A stretch of 64,000 bases of DNA from NCBI GenBank assembly GCA_020638095.1, contig JACKJF010000003.1, forward strand, positions 124,001 to 188,000, given 5' to 3'. This document shows positions 54,274 to 63,222 of this stretch, in pieces. This stretch comes from Hyphomicrobiaceae bacterium. GTDB taxonomy: Bacteria > Pseudomonadota > Alphaproteobacteria > Rhizobiales > Devosiaceae. Made by a program: the position numbers and the translations under genes. Under the pieces are notes generated by a model. That model did no database searches and was not told where the DNA came from. It was given only the letters and a program-made list of their open reading frames with translations. Numbering within the stretch: position 1 is the first letter of the stretch; every line of letters begins with the position of its first letter.

Positions 54274-54377
54274 CGCCATGACGGTGCCAAACCTGGCCTC
54301 ACCTGCGCGCGACCGTTAACGGGATCGCAAGCGGGTTTCGCTAGTCTCTCTTCGCAATTTCCATGGCGGAGAAGACC

Positions 54378-56282
54378 ATGAGCGTCTTTCAGAAATTCGA
54401 CCTGATCCTTAACTGGCTGACCCCGGCGGAACTCGCCGTGGACCCGCACGTCCGCAAGCGTGTGCACATGTTCCTCATCAGCCACATTCTCGGGCCGATC
54501 GTCGCCTCGCCCATCCCGATCTTTCTCTTCCTGTCCGACCCGCATCCCTGGCCGCACGTTCACATCCTCGCCGCCTCGATATTCGGCTTTTGGGTCTTTT
54601 TGCCCCTGATGAAAGTCATCGGGCGCCACTATCAGCCGCTGGCGATGGTCTCAATCATCAACTTCTCCTTTGCCATTCTCTGGGGCGCTTACAATTACGG
54701 TGGGGCATCGTCGCCTTTCCTGACCTGGTTCCTGGTCATGCCGCTTGTCGCCTTCTTCTATTTTGGCGTCGACTGGACAACCCGGCTGTTCGTCTTCGGT
54801 CAGATTTCGGTCGGCGTTCTGGCGCTCTGGTTCGCCTATCTTTTCGGCGGTTCGTTCCCGACCCATATCCCGTCCGATCAGCTGGTCACCGGCGGTCTCG
54901 TCTCGGTGTTCAGCTCCGCGACCTACGTCTTCTTCATGGCCTCCTACTATTCGAGCGTGGTCGATTCCCAATCCGCCCTCCTGCGTGAAATCGACGAACA
55001 CAAGCAGACCCTCGAAAAGCTTCGCGTCTCCAAGGACGTTGCCGAACGCGCCAGCAAGGCCAAATCCGAATTCCTCGCAAAGATGAGCCACGAGCTCCGG
55101 ACGCCGCTCAACGCCGTGCTCGGCTATACCGAGATTCTGCTCGAAGACGCCGAGATCGATGGCAACGGTTCAATGATTGCCGACCTCAACAAGATCAGCG
55201 CCGCCGGCAAACACCTGCTCGCCATGGTCAACGACATTCTCGATATTTCCAAGATCGAGGCAGGCCGCATGGACCTCAATCTCGACCTTATCGATATCGA
55301 CCGCATGTTCGACGAGATCGAACACACCGCCCGCCCGCTTGCCGCCAAGAACGCCAATCAGTTCCAGATCGAACGCTCCGGCCCGCTGGGTACGCTCCGC
55401 TCCGACCCGACAAAACTGCGGCAGGTCATTCTCAATCTTCTGAGCAACGCCTCGAAATTCACCCAAAACGGCATGATCACGCTGAAAGGCGAAGCCGTTG
55501 AGCGTGACGGGCGCAAGTTCATCGACATTTCGGTCATCGACACCGGCATCGGCATATCCGAGGAACAGCTCGCTCAGCTCTTTTCGAATTTCACTCAGGC
55601 TGACGCGCACATTTCGGCCGTCTATGGCGGCACCGGGCTCGGCCTGTCCCTGAGCCAGAATCTCGCGCGGCTGATGGGCGGCGACATTCTGGTTCAGAGC
55701 AAGGTCAATGTTGGATCGACCTTCCGCCTTGCCGTTCCCGTTGACGGTCCGGTCGCAAAGAAGGCTTCGAATGAAGCCGCGTCTGCAGACGACCAGGACA
55801 AAACGGAAGCGCAAACTGATCTGGCCCTCGAAGAGGCCGAGGCCGACCTCAAGAAGCGCAAGGACGGCTTTTCGGGCCTGACCGGCCACCTGCAGGATCA
55901 TAAGTCGCGGCCCAAGGTTCTCGTGGTCGATGACGACCGGGACTTTCTCGAACTGGCCGAACGCACACTGATCAAGCTCGGCTACGCGCCACTCTGCATG
56001 GCCGATCCGACCGGCGCGGCCCATCTGTGCCGCACCGTCAAGCCTTCGGCGGTTTTCATCGATATCCTGATGCCGCAAATGTCGGGTTGGGATCTCCTCG
56101 GTAAGCTTGCCGCCGACAGCACGACCGCAGCCATTCCCGTGGTCATGCTCAGCGTCGTCGATGAAAAGTCCATGGCCCAGGAAAAAGGCGCAAAGGGCTT
56201 TCTGCTGAAGCCCCTCGATCCGGCCAAGTGCGATCGCATGCTGGGGACCATAATCCCCGCCCGGTCTGGAAAGGCCGCCTGA
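54378..56282 (+). CDS. Hybrid histidine kinase
   Basis: A 634-residue sensor kinase. Six predicted transmembrane helices (about 20-190), a short coiled coil, a HisKA domain with His238 in KMSHELRTPLNAVLG, a HATPase (GGTGLGLSLS), and a C-terminal receiver (VLVVDDDRDF, DILMPQ, LLKPLD). I start at the second ATG, which has GGAGA six bases upstream. It forms an operon with the receiver protein 37 bp downstream. The signal is unknown. Confidence 0.94.
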   Translation: MSVFQKFDLILNWLTPAELAVDPHVRKRVHMFLISHILGPIVASPIPIFLFLSDPHPWPHVHILAASIFGFWVFLPLMKVIGRHYQPLAMVSIINFSFAILWGAYNYGGASSPFLTWFLVMPLVAFFYFGVDWTTRLFVFGQISVGVLALWFAYLFGGSFPTHIPSDQLVTGGLVSVFSSATYVFFMASYYSSVVDSQSALLREIDEHKQTLEKLRVSKDVAERASKAKSEFLAKMSHELRTPLNAVLGYTEILLEDAEIDGNGSMIADLNKISAAGKHLLAMVNDILDISKIEAGRMDLNLDLIDIDRMFDEIEHTARPLAAKNANQFQIERSGPLGTLRSDPTKLRQVILNLLSNASKFTQNGMITLKGEAVERDGRKFIDISVIDTGIGISEEQLAQLFSNFTQADAHISAVYGGTGLGLSLSQNLARLMGGDILVQSKVNVGSTFRLAVPVDGPVAKKASNEAASADDQDKTEAQTDLALEEAEADLKKRKDGFSGLTGHLQDHKSRPKVLVVDDDRDFLELAERTLIKLGYAPLCMADPTGAAHLCRTVKPSAVFIDILMPQMSGWDLLGKLAADSTTAAIPVVMLSVVDEKSMAQEKGAKGFLLKPLDPAKCDRMLGTIIPARSGKAA

Positions 56283-56318
56283 GGAAGGTTTCGGCCAACC
56301 GGCCAAGAGGACGCAATC

Positions 56319-56705
56319 ATGAGCAACAACGCACTCATACTTTATGTCGAAGACAATCCGGACAACCGCGAGATCCTCGGACGCCGGCTTGAGCGCCGTG
56401 GATTTCGCTGCCGCTTCGCCGTCGATGCGGTGACCGGCGTTCAGGCCGCCGCGGACCTTGATCCCGATCTCATCATCATGGATATCGGTCTCGGCGCCAT
56501 CGATGGCTGCGAGGCGACCCGGCGGATCAAGGCCAACCCGAAGACCGCGAATATCCCGGTCCTGGCTCTCACGGCCTCTGCCTTCGAGACCGACCGTCAG
56601 AACGCGCTTTCCGCCGGCTGCTCGGATTTCGATACCAAGCCGGTCGACTTCCCGCGCCTGCTCGAAAAGATCAATCTGCAGCTGACCCTCGCCCAGGCGT
56701 CATAG
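56319..56705 (+). CDS. Single-domain response regulator (DivK-like)
   Basis: A 128-residue receiver without output domain. Acidic pocket VEDN near residue 11, phosphoacceptor Asp in IIMDIGLG, Thr in LTAS and Lys in DTKPVD. The length and DIGL motif resemble DivK-type regulators. It is probably phosphorylated by the hybrid kinase encoded just upstream and is followed by a terminator. Confidence 0.92.
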   Translation: MSNNALILYVEDNPDNREILGRRLERRGFRCRFAVDAVTGVQAAADLDPDLIIMDIGLGAIDGCEATRRIKANPKTANIPVLALTASAFETDRQNALSAGCSDFDTKPVDFPRLLEKINLQLTLAQAS

Positions 56706-56734
56706 TTCCCAGCGACTGAGCGTCACCCGATCAG

Positions 56735-56763
56735 CGGGCCCCTGTTGGGGCCCGTTTGTTTGT
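56735..56763 (+). terminator. Terminator of the hybrid kinase operon
   Basis: CGGGCCCC-TGTT-GGGGCCCG is a perfect 8-bp stem followed by TTTGTTTGTC. It lies 30 bp after the DivK-like gene's stop. Confidence 0.85.
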
Positions 56764-56789
56764 CTATTGAAGGTCGGATGTGCCTGCCG

Positions 56790-56823
56790 CTCAAAACAAA
56801 ACCCGCCCAGAGGGCGGGTTTTT
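56790..56823 (-). terminator. Terminator of the receiver gene on the minus strand
   Basis: ACCCGCCC-AGA-GGGCGGGT forms an 8-bp stem flanked on both sides by A/T runs (AAAACAAA and TTTTTG). Read on the minus strand it follows the receiver gene by about 22 bp. It may also stop plus-strand transcripts. Confidence 0.85.
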
Positions 56824-56844
56824 GATTGCGAACTGACCGCGAGA

Positions 56845-57252
56845 TCAGCTGGCTTCAGCGAACCGTTGTTGTTGCTGCATGAGCAATTGCCTCAGCTGCG
56901 TGAGATCGAACGGCTTCTGCAGGCAGGCGATGACGTCGAGGCCGCGGCCGGCGCCAAGCCTCGCCGTCGATTCGAGAATGGACACGTCCTGTCCACTCAC
57001 GATCAGGATACGGCCGCGATAGCTGTTCTTGACCAGCAGGTCGAAGAGCTCGATCGCGTCGATGTTCGGCATGCAGATGTCGACACAAAGAACCGCGGGT
57101 GCGAGCGCCTCGACCAATGAGACCACGCCCCTCGAATCCGAGGTGGCGAAGGCCTCGAAGCCGCAACGCTCGGCCACCCGGACGATGAGTTCCGCCGAGG
57201 AAACATCATCGTCCACTGCCAGCAATCGTGGTGCATCGTAAGCGTAAGACAT
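56845..57252 (-). CDS. Response regulator, receiver domain only
   Basis: A 135-residue receiver: acidic pocket VDDDVS, phosphoacceptor Asp in CVDICMPN, and Lys in CLQKPFD. The C-terminus is a Gln-rich helix (RQLLMQQQQRF). No output domain. It lies 29 bp after the alpha-oxoamine synthase gene, so the two may be co-transcribed. It is convergent with the kinase operon. Confidence 0.92.
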   Translation of the reverse strand: MSYAYDAPRLLAVDDDVSSAELIVRVAERCGFEAFATSDSRGVVSLVEALAPAVLCVDICMPNIDAIELFDLLVKNSYRGRILIVSGQDVSILESTARLGAGRGLDVIACLQKPFDLTQLRQLLMQQQQRFAEAS

Positions 57253-57281
57253 CTTCCGGCTCCAGAAGTTCCGCCTTCAGA

Positions 57282-58661
57282 TTAGGCGACTTTGGTTTCC
57301 GAAATGTTTGCTTTCATGAAATTCATCGCACTGCCCGACGATTCCGTGATGGTGCGCCATTCTTCCTGGGCCATCCACATGGCCTGCTGCAGGATCCAGG
57401 TCACGCCGTGAATGTCTTCCTTGGTGTGGTCAGCCATCACCTGGAAGCGGAACCGTGCATTGCCCTGCGGCACGGCCGGATACTCGACGAGGTTGGCGAT
57501 ACCCCCGAGCTCTTCGAGTTCGCGCGCGGCAAACCGGCCGACGGGCTCGAGCCCGACATTGACCGGAACGATCGGCGACGGGTCGCCGAGCACGTCGAGG
57601 CCTGCCTTTTCCATCGCGGCCCTGAGCTCGAGAATGTTCGACATCAGCCGTTCGCGGCGCTCACGGCCCTCGGCGGACCGTACGATGCGCAGCGATTCGC
57701 GGACCGTCGCGGCCTGAACCGGCGACAAGGCGTTCGAGAATGTGTGCGTGGCGCTGTAATATTTGAGATATTCAGCGGTCGCCTTGTCCCGCACGGCGAC
57801 AAAGCCGCCATTCGAGGCAAACGTCTTGGAAAAGCTGCCGATCATGATGTCGGCGGCATCCGTCATCTTCTGCAGGCCAACGACACCATAACCATCCGGG
57901 CCCATGCTTCCAAGGTCATGCGCCACGTCGATCAGAAGCGACGCGCCGTACTCATCGCAGAGCGCCCGCACCGCGCCGATATCCGGCGAGTCCGAATGCA
58001 TGGAGAACAGGCTCTCCGTCACCACCAGAATGGCGTTTTCCTTGTCCTTTGCGCGGATGCGCTCGAGGCGTTTCTCGATCGCCGCGAGGTTGAGGTGACC
58101 GTGATAGTGGATGTTGGACGTCGAGGCCTTGGCGCCTTCCTGCAGGCAGGAATGAGCCAGGATGTCCATCACGATATGATCATCAGGACGAACGAAGCCC
58201 TGGATCGCGCCATAACCGGCTGCCCAACCGGTCGGATAAAGCACGATTTCGCGGCCAAAGATGAAGTCCGACAGCTCGTGTTCGAGCGCCAGCGAATTGG
58301 CCGTATTGCCCAAAAGCGCGGCCGAGCCGGCGCTGTGAACGCCATATTTCTCGGCGGCCGCGATCGCAGCGGCCTTCACGTCGGGATGCGACGACAGGCT
58401 GAGATAGTCCTGCGACGCGAAATTGATGCCGGAAAAGCCGCGCCCCGTATCGGACTTGGCTTCGCAGCGCGCCTTCGGTGCCGTTTCGGTCGAACGCGCG
58501 TAGGGCCAGAGCCGCGACTGGCGGCGCTTGTCCTGCCATTCGTAAAAGGCATGGGCCCGGCCGATCAGATCGGCCCCCTGCGGTGCACGGAAATCGCGCA
58601 GCGAGCCGCCGAGCGCCTCCTGCGGAATGGAATCGAGTTCAGTCTTTGAAATGTCAGTCAT
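57282..58661 (-). CDS. Alpha-oxoamine synthase-like PLP enzyme
   Basis: A 459-residue PLP enzyme of the 2-amino-3-ketobutyrate ligase/8-amino-7-oxononanoate synthase/serine palmitoyltransferase group. The Schiff-base Lys is in GSFSKTFASNGG (near residue 277); other motifs are FASQDYLSLS, GVHSAGSAALLGN and DVAHDLGSMG. Such enzymes condense an amino acid with an acyl thioester. The substrate pair cannot be read from the sequence. There is no biotin, haem or threonine gene nearby. Its N-terminal 60 residues are longer than in AONS. Confidence 0.85.
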   Translation of the reverse strand: MTDISKTELDSIPQEALGGSLRDFRAPQGADLIGRAHAFYEWQDKRRQSRLWPYARSTETAPKARCEAKSDTGRGFSGINFASQDYLSLSSHPDVKAAAIAAAEKYGVHSAGSAALLGNTANSLALEHELSDFIFGREIVLYPTGWAAGYGAIQGFVRPDDHIVMDILAHSCLQEGAKASTSNIHYHGHLNLAAIEKRLERIRAKDKENAILVVTESLFSMHSDSPDIGAVRALCDEYGASLLIDVAHDLGSMGPDGYGVVGLQKMTDAADIMIGSFSKTFASNGGFVAVRDKATAEYLKYYSATHTFSNALSPVQAATVRESLRIVRSAEGRERRERLMSNILELRAAMEKAGLDVLGDPSPIVPVNVGLEPVGRFAARELEELGGIANLVEYPAVPQGNARFRFQVMADHTKEDIHGVTWILQQAMWMAQEEWRTITESSGSAMNFMKANISETKVA

Positions 58662-58907
58662 TTGCCTTCCCCTAGAAAAGTTCGCTACTTCACGAGCGTG
58701 GATCGAACTTGCGGGAAGGCGAGATAAGGTCGGCTTAAGCCACTTGGTTGCCCAATCCTTACATGCCGGTTTTGAAATTTGTTGCTTAACGGAGTGAAAA
58801 CTTCAGGTGGCGCGGGGCAAGTCGCGCGCAAACCTATATCCTTTGACCATAAATTAATGTCGTATCGTCCATAGTGGGGGCACATCGGACGCAAATCAGT
58901 ACCTCGT

Positions 58908-61223
58908 ATGCCCGCCATTCCACACGGTGACCGCCTGACAACTGCCTACAAGGGTTCCTCGATATCGCGAGAACTCGGGGCCTTCCTTTTGTTGGGCGTA
59001 ACCGCCATTCTGGCCTCAGGCCTGGTGTTCGTGACGCAATCGGCTTCCGGCTGGATTGCGATCACCCTCGGCGTGCTTGCCCTCGGCATCGAAGCCCTTC
59101 TGACGGCGACCTATCTGCTGCACCGGTCCGGCCGGAACGTCAGCGCCGATCCGGTGCTATCCGGAGTGATTGGCGCGCCCTTCGGCCTTGCGCTCGGCGC
59201 GCTCGGCTTCAATTTCGTGCAACTTGTCGAAGCGACGCCCGGCCCAAATGCATCGCTGTTTGCCTGGTTCGTCCTGCTCGCGATCGTCGTGCTGCTGCGC
59301 GCGGAAAACCGCGTGCACATCGTGGCAGTGCTCGCACCCGCCATCGCCGGCGTCGGCATCGGTCTGTTGACCTCGCAGAACCATGCCTTTGCCGCTTCCG
59401 TGGCGATAGCGATCACCATTGCCGCCGCGATCATCACCTTTGTCGCCCGCCAGATGCGACGCCTGCGCTTCGAACGCGAACAGGCGGAAATCATGAGCGC
59501 CCTGTCCTCGATCCTTCTTCAGGAAAGCGCCGAAGGTCCGCAGAACTGGGCCTGGCGTACCGATTTCAGGGGCCGCATGATCGAGGTCAGCCCCGGTTTC
59601 ACTCGTGCCACCGGCATTTCGCGCGACCTCTGGATGGGCATCGATTTCAAGACCTTTCTGACGCAGTTGCCCTCCGCATCGACTGCTCACCTTGAACAGA
59701 TCATGCGCAATTTCGATGCCCAGGAGCCCTTTCAGAACATTGATCTCGAACTGGACGATGGCGGCCGCAGGCTGCACTGGCGTATGTCAGGCAGCCCAAT
59801 CCGCAACACGTTCGGCAATCTGGTGGGTTGGGTCGGCGCCAATTTCGACCTGACCTCGGCCAAGGAGATCGAAAGGGAAATCTATGAGCTCGCCCATTTC
59901 GACCAGCTGACCGGTCTCATCAACCGCAACCAGTTCAACTTCCAGCTCGACCATCTTGTGTCGCGTCTCGAACGCTACGGTTCGCCCTTCGTGCTGATGC
60001 TCATCGACCTCGACCATTTCAAGAGCGTCAACGACAATCGCGGCCACCTGGTGGGGGATCAGGTTCTGGCCCAGGTCTCCGAACGCATCAAATCCTGCGT
60101 GCGCGACAGCGATTTCGCCGCGCGGCTCGGCGGCGACGAGTTTGCCGTGATCCTGTCATCGATCAGCCGGCGCGAAGATGTGGAGCCCATCGCCCGGCGG
60201 CTCTCCGAACTCATGAGCCTGCCATTCGTTGTCGACGGCGAAGAGCTGTTTCTGGGTGCCAGCATCGGCATCGCCATCGCGCCGCTCGCGGGCACCCGCC
60301 CCAACCAGCTGATGCGCAACGCCGACCTCGCTCTTTATCGCGCCAAGGCCGACGGGCGCGGCACCTGGCGCTTCTTTGTTGCCGCCATGGATGCCGAGGA
60401 GCGCGAGAAGCGGCTGCTCGAAAACGAATTGCGCATGGCCATCGAACATGGCGAGCTCGAGCTCTACTTCCAGCCGCTGATCGATTCGACCACCCGCCGC
60501 GCCACCAGCTTCGAAGCGCTCCTGCGCTGGAACCATCCGCTGCGCGGCCTCGTTTCCCCGGCCGAGTTCATTCCGGTTGCCGAGGAATCGGGCGCCATTG
60601 TCGAAATCGGCAACTGGACCATCGACGAGGCGATCCGCGCTGCCAAGACTTGGCCGGAACCGCTGCGGGTCGCGGTCAACCTGTCGCCGCGCCATTTCGC
60701 CGATGCCGATATCATCGGCATCACCCGCGCCGCGCTCGAACGCCACCACCTCGATCCGGGCCGGCTCGAACTCGAGATCACCGAAGGTGTTCTGGTGTCG
60801 AGCGATGTCAGCGTCATCGAACGCCTGACCGCGCTCAAGAAGCTTGGCGTCACTATCGCCATGGACGATTTCGGCACCGGCTACTCGTCGCTCTCCTATC
60901 TGCTGAAATTCCCATTCGACACGATCAAAATCGACAAGTCCTTCGTGGAGAAGCTGCCCAACGACAATGCCGCCCAGCGCATCCTGCAGGCCATCGTCGC
61001 GCTCGGTCACTCGCTCAGCCTCTCGATCACCGCCGAAGGCGTGGAGACGCCGGAACAGGCCGCTTTCCTCAATTCGATCGCCTGTCAGAAGCTGCAGGGC
61101 TACCATTTCGCCAAACCGCTGCGCGAAACTGAACTCGCCGCCTACCTGCTCAAATCGGGACTGGCCGATCTCAGGCCGGGCGACGCCAACGTGCTCGAAC
61201 TACCCCGCAAATCAGCCGGCTGA
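58908..61223 (+). CDS. Membrane GGDEF-EAL protein with PAS domain
   Basis: A 771-residue c-di-GMP protein. About six N-terminal transmembrane helices (about 25-180) are followed by a PAS-like domain (about 205-325), a GGDEF domain (intact RLGGDEF near residue 409) and an EAL domain (intact FEALLRW). Both catalytic signatures look functional. It is divergent from the alpha-oxoamine synthase gene across 246 bp and convergent with the metal ATPase gene 19 bp away. Confidence 0.93.
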   Translation: MPAIPHGDRLTTAYKGSSISRELGAFLLLGVTAILASGLVFVTQSASGWIAITLGVLALGIEALLTATYLLHRSGRNVSADPVLSGVIGAPFGLALGALGFNFVQLVEATPGPNASLFAWFVLLAIVVLLRAENRVHIVAVLAPAIAGVGIGLLTSQNHAFAASVAIAITIAAAIITFVARQMRRLRFEREQAEIMSALSSILLQESAEGPQNWAWRTDFRGRMIEVSPGFTRATGISRDLWMGIDFKTFLTQLPSASTAHLEQIMRNFDAQEPFQNIDLELDDGGRRLHWRMSGSPIRNTFGNLVGWVGANFDLTSAKEIEREIYELAHFDQLTGLINRNQFNFQLDHLVSRLERYGSPFVLMLIDLDHFKSVNDNRGHLVGDQVLAQVSERIKSCVRDSDFAARLGGDEFAVILSSISRREDVEPIARRLSELMSLPFVVDGEELFLGASIGIAIAPLAGTRPNQLMRNADLALYRAKADGRGTWRFFVAAMDAEEREKRLLENELRMAIEHGELELYFQPLIDSTTRRATSFEALLRWNHPLRGLVSPAEFIPVAEESGAIVEIGNWTIDEAIRAAKTWPEPLRVAVNLSPRHFADADIIGITRAALERHHLDPGRLELEITEGVLVSSDVSVIERLTALKKLGVTIAMDDFGTGYSSLSYLLKFPFDTIKIDKSFVEKLPNDNAAQRILQAIVALGHSLSLSITAEGVETPEQAAFLNSIACQKLQGYHFAKPLRETELAAYLLKSGLADLRPGDANVLELPRKSAG

Positions 61224-61242
61224 TTGTCGCTGGTCGACCGAC

Positions 61243-63087
61243 TCACCCGTCAGCTGCCGTGATGCGCAGCGCCCTAAGGGCGTTGAGAATGACCGCCACG
61301 TCGATCACCTCCTGCAGCACCGCGCCTTGAACCGGCGTCAGATAGCCGAACGCCGCGGCGACCATGCCGAGAATCGAGAGGCCGATACCGGCGACGACAC
61401 TCTGATATGCGATGCGCCGCGACCGCCGCGCCACGACGATGCCCTGAAAGAGCCGGCCGAGTTCGTCGACCAGCAACACCACATCGGCCGCTTCCGCCGA
61501 CGCAGCGGCACCGCGGGCGCCCATGGCGACCCCGACATCTGCCGCAGCAAGCGCCGGGGCGTCATTGACCCCGTCACCGACCATCATGACCGGTCCGTTC
61601 TTGCGCTCGGTCAACACCAGCAGCACCTTCTGGTCCGGCGTCAGCCCCGCTCTGACCCCGTCAAGGCCAAGACCCTCGGTCACCTTGTCGGCGACATCCT
61701 GCCGGTCGCCGGTCGCCAGAAGCACCCGGTCGATCGCCTGGCCACGGAGGCGCGCGATGAGGTCACCCATGCCGGTCCGAAGCGCATCGGCCATCACGAT
61801 GTGCCCCGCCATCACGCCATCGACCCCGAGCGCCACCAGAACGGCCCCCGGCTGTTGATGCACGTGCTCGCGGCCATCAAGCCCGAGCCGCTCGGCCACG
61901 AATGCTTCACCCCCGACCACGACCCGTTTGCCCTCGACCAGACCTTCGACACCCTCGCCCGGCGTCTCCACCACCTCGTGCGGCACCGGAAGTTTCAGCC
62001 CCCGCGCCTGTGCGGCAGCAACCATCGCCATCGCGACCGGATGCTTTGATGCCTGGTCGAGCGCCGCCGCCAGGCGCAGCACCTCGTCTTCTCCAAGTCC
62101 GGCCGGGCTCGATATGCCGGCAATCTGTGGCCGGCCGTCGGTCAGCGTGCCGGTCTTGTCGAGAATGAGGGTGTGGATGCGCGCCAGTGCCTCGAGCGGA
62201 CGCGCGCCCTTGATCAGAACCCCGAAATGAGCCGCTCGCGACAAGCCGGCGACCAGCGCAACAGGAACGGCGAGAATGAGCGGACAGGGCGTCGCGACCA
62301 CCAGAACTGCGACCGCCCGGATTGGATCACCGCTGAGGAACCACGCCCCGCCCGAAAGGAGGAGCGTCACGGCAAGAAATCCGATCGACCAGCGGTCGGC
62401 CAGCCGCGCCATCGGCGCCTTCGACTTCTGCGCCGCTTCGACAAGGCGCACAATGCCGGCATAGGTGCTTTCGGCTGCCCGGCGGGTGGCCCGCAGATCA
62501 AAGGCCGCGCCCGCATTGGTCGATCCGCTCATGACGTCTGCGCCGGAACCGACGCGCACCGGTAGGGATTCGCCTGTCAGGGTCGATGTGTCGAGCATGG
62601 CCTGCACCGAGGCAAGAGTGCCATCGACCGGCGCCACCTCACCCTGCCGCACCAGCAGAAGATCACCCGGCGCGATCTGGTCGAGCGGCACGTCCTCAAG
62701 CGTTCCGTCGCGGTGCCGGGTTGCGCTTCGCGGCACGCGCGACAGGAGATCGTGCATTTCACGGCGCGCGCGGCCCTCGGCAAAGCTCTCCAGAAACGTG
62801 CCGCCCGTATACATGAGCGCGACCACCGCCGCGGCAAGCTCCTGTCCGAAGACGATAGCCGCGCCCATGGAGAGGGCTGCGACGATGTCGAGCCCAACCT
62901 CCCCGCTCCAGAGCCCGCGAACGATTTCGACAATGAGCGCCAAGAGCACTGGCACAACCCCCGCCGCCCAGACCATCGCCGCAAGGTCCGCATGTCCCAT
63001 GACGTTGAGAACCAGTCCGGCGGCGAGACCCGCAAGCGCAATGCTCACCAGCCAGATCTTGATGCGGTCTCCGCTCAGCGCCTGCAT
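61243..63087 (-). CDS. P1B-type metal-transporting ATPase with TPC motif
   Basis: A 614-residue heavy-metal efflux or uptake ATPase. It has the phosphorylation motif DKTGTLTD, TGES, the HP motif KHPVAM, and MVGDGVNDAPAL. In the membrane metal site, CPC is replaced by TPC (VATPCPL near residue 265). There is no N-terminal metal-binding domain and no C-terminal hemerythrin domain. TPC forms are associated with nickel or iron rather than copper, but this is not certain. Confidence 0.88.
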   Translation of the reverse strand: MQALSGDRIKIWLVSIALAGLAAGLVLNVMGHADLAAMVWAAGVVPVLLALIVEIVRGLWSGEVGLDIVAALSMGAAIVFGQELAAAVVALMYTGGTFLESFAEGRARREMHDLLSRVPRSATRHRDGTLEDVPLDQIAPGDLLLVRQGEVAPVDGTLASVQAMLDTSTLTGESLPVRVGSGADVMSGSTNAGAAFDLRATRRAAESTYAGIVRLVEAAQKSKAPMARLADRWSIGFLAVTLLLSGGAWFLSGDPIRAVAVLVVATPCPLILAVPVALVAGLSRAAHFGVLIKGARPLEALARIHTLILDKTGTLTDGRPQIAGISSPAGLGEDEVLRLAAALDQASKHPVAMAMVAAAQARGLKLPVPHEVVETPGEGVEGLVEGKRVVVGGEAFVAERLGLDGREHVHQQPGAVLVALGVDGVMAGHIVMADALRTGMGDLIARLRGQAIDRVLLATGDRQDVADKVTEGLGLDGVRAGLTPDQKVLLVLTERKNGPVMMVGDGVNDAPALAAADVGVAMGARGAAASAEAADVVLLVDELGRLFQGIVVARRSRRIAYQSVVAGIGLSILGMVAAAFGYLTPVQGAVLQEVIDVAVILNALRALRITAADG

Positions 63088-63222
63088 GATTTGCCTCCAA
63101 CGCCGCGCTTGGCGGCCGCCCCGAAATCCTATCGGATTCCGGGCAAGGCTTCATCATCCCGAACGAACTTTCCCAGCGCTCGACAATTGGCGCGTCAGAC
63201 GCACCGCTCGTTTGGAGATCCG

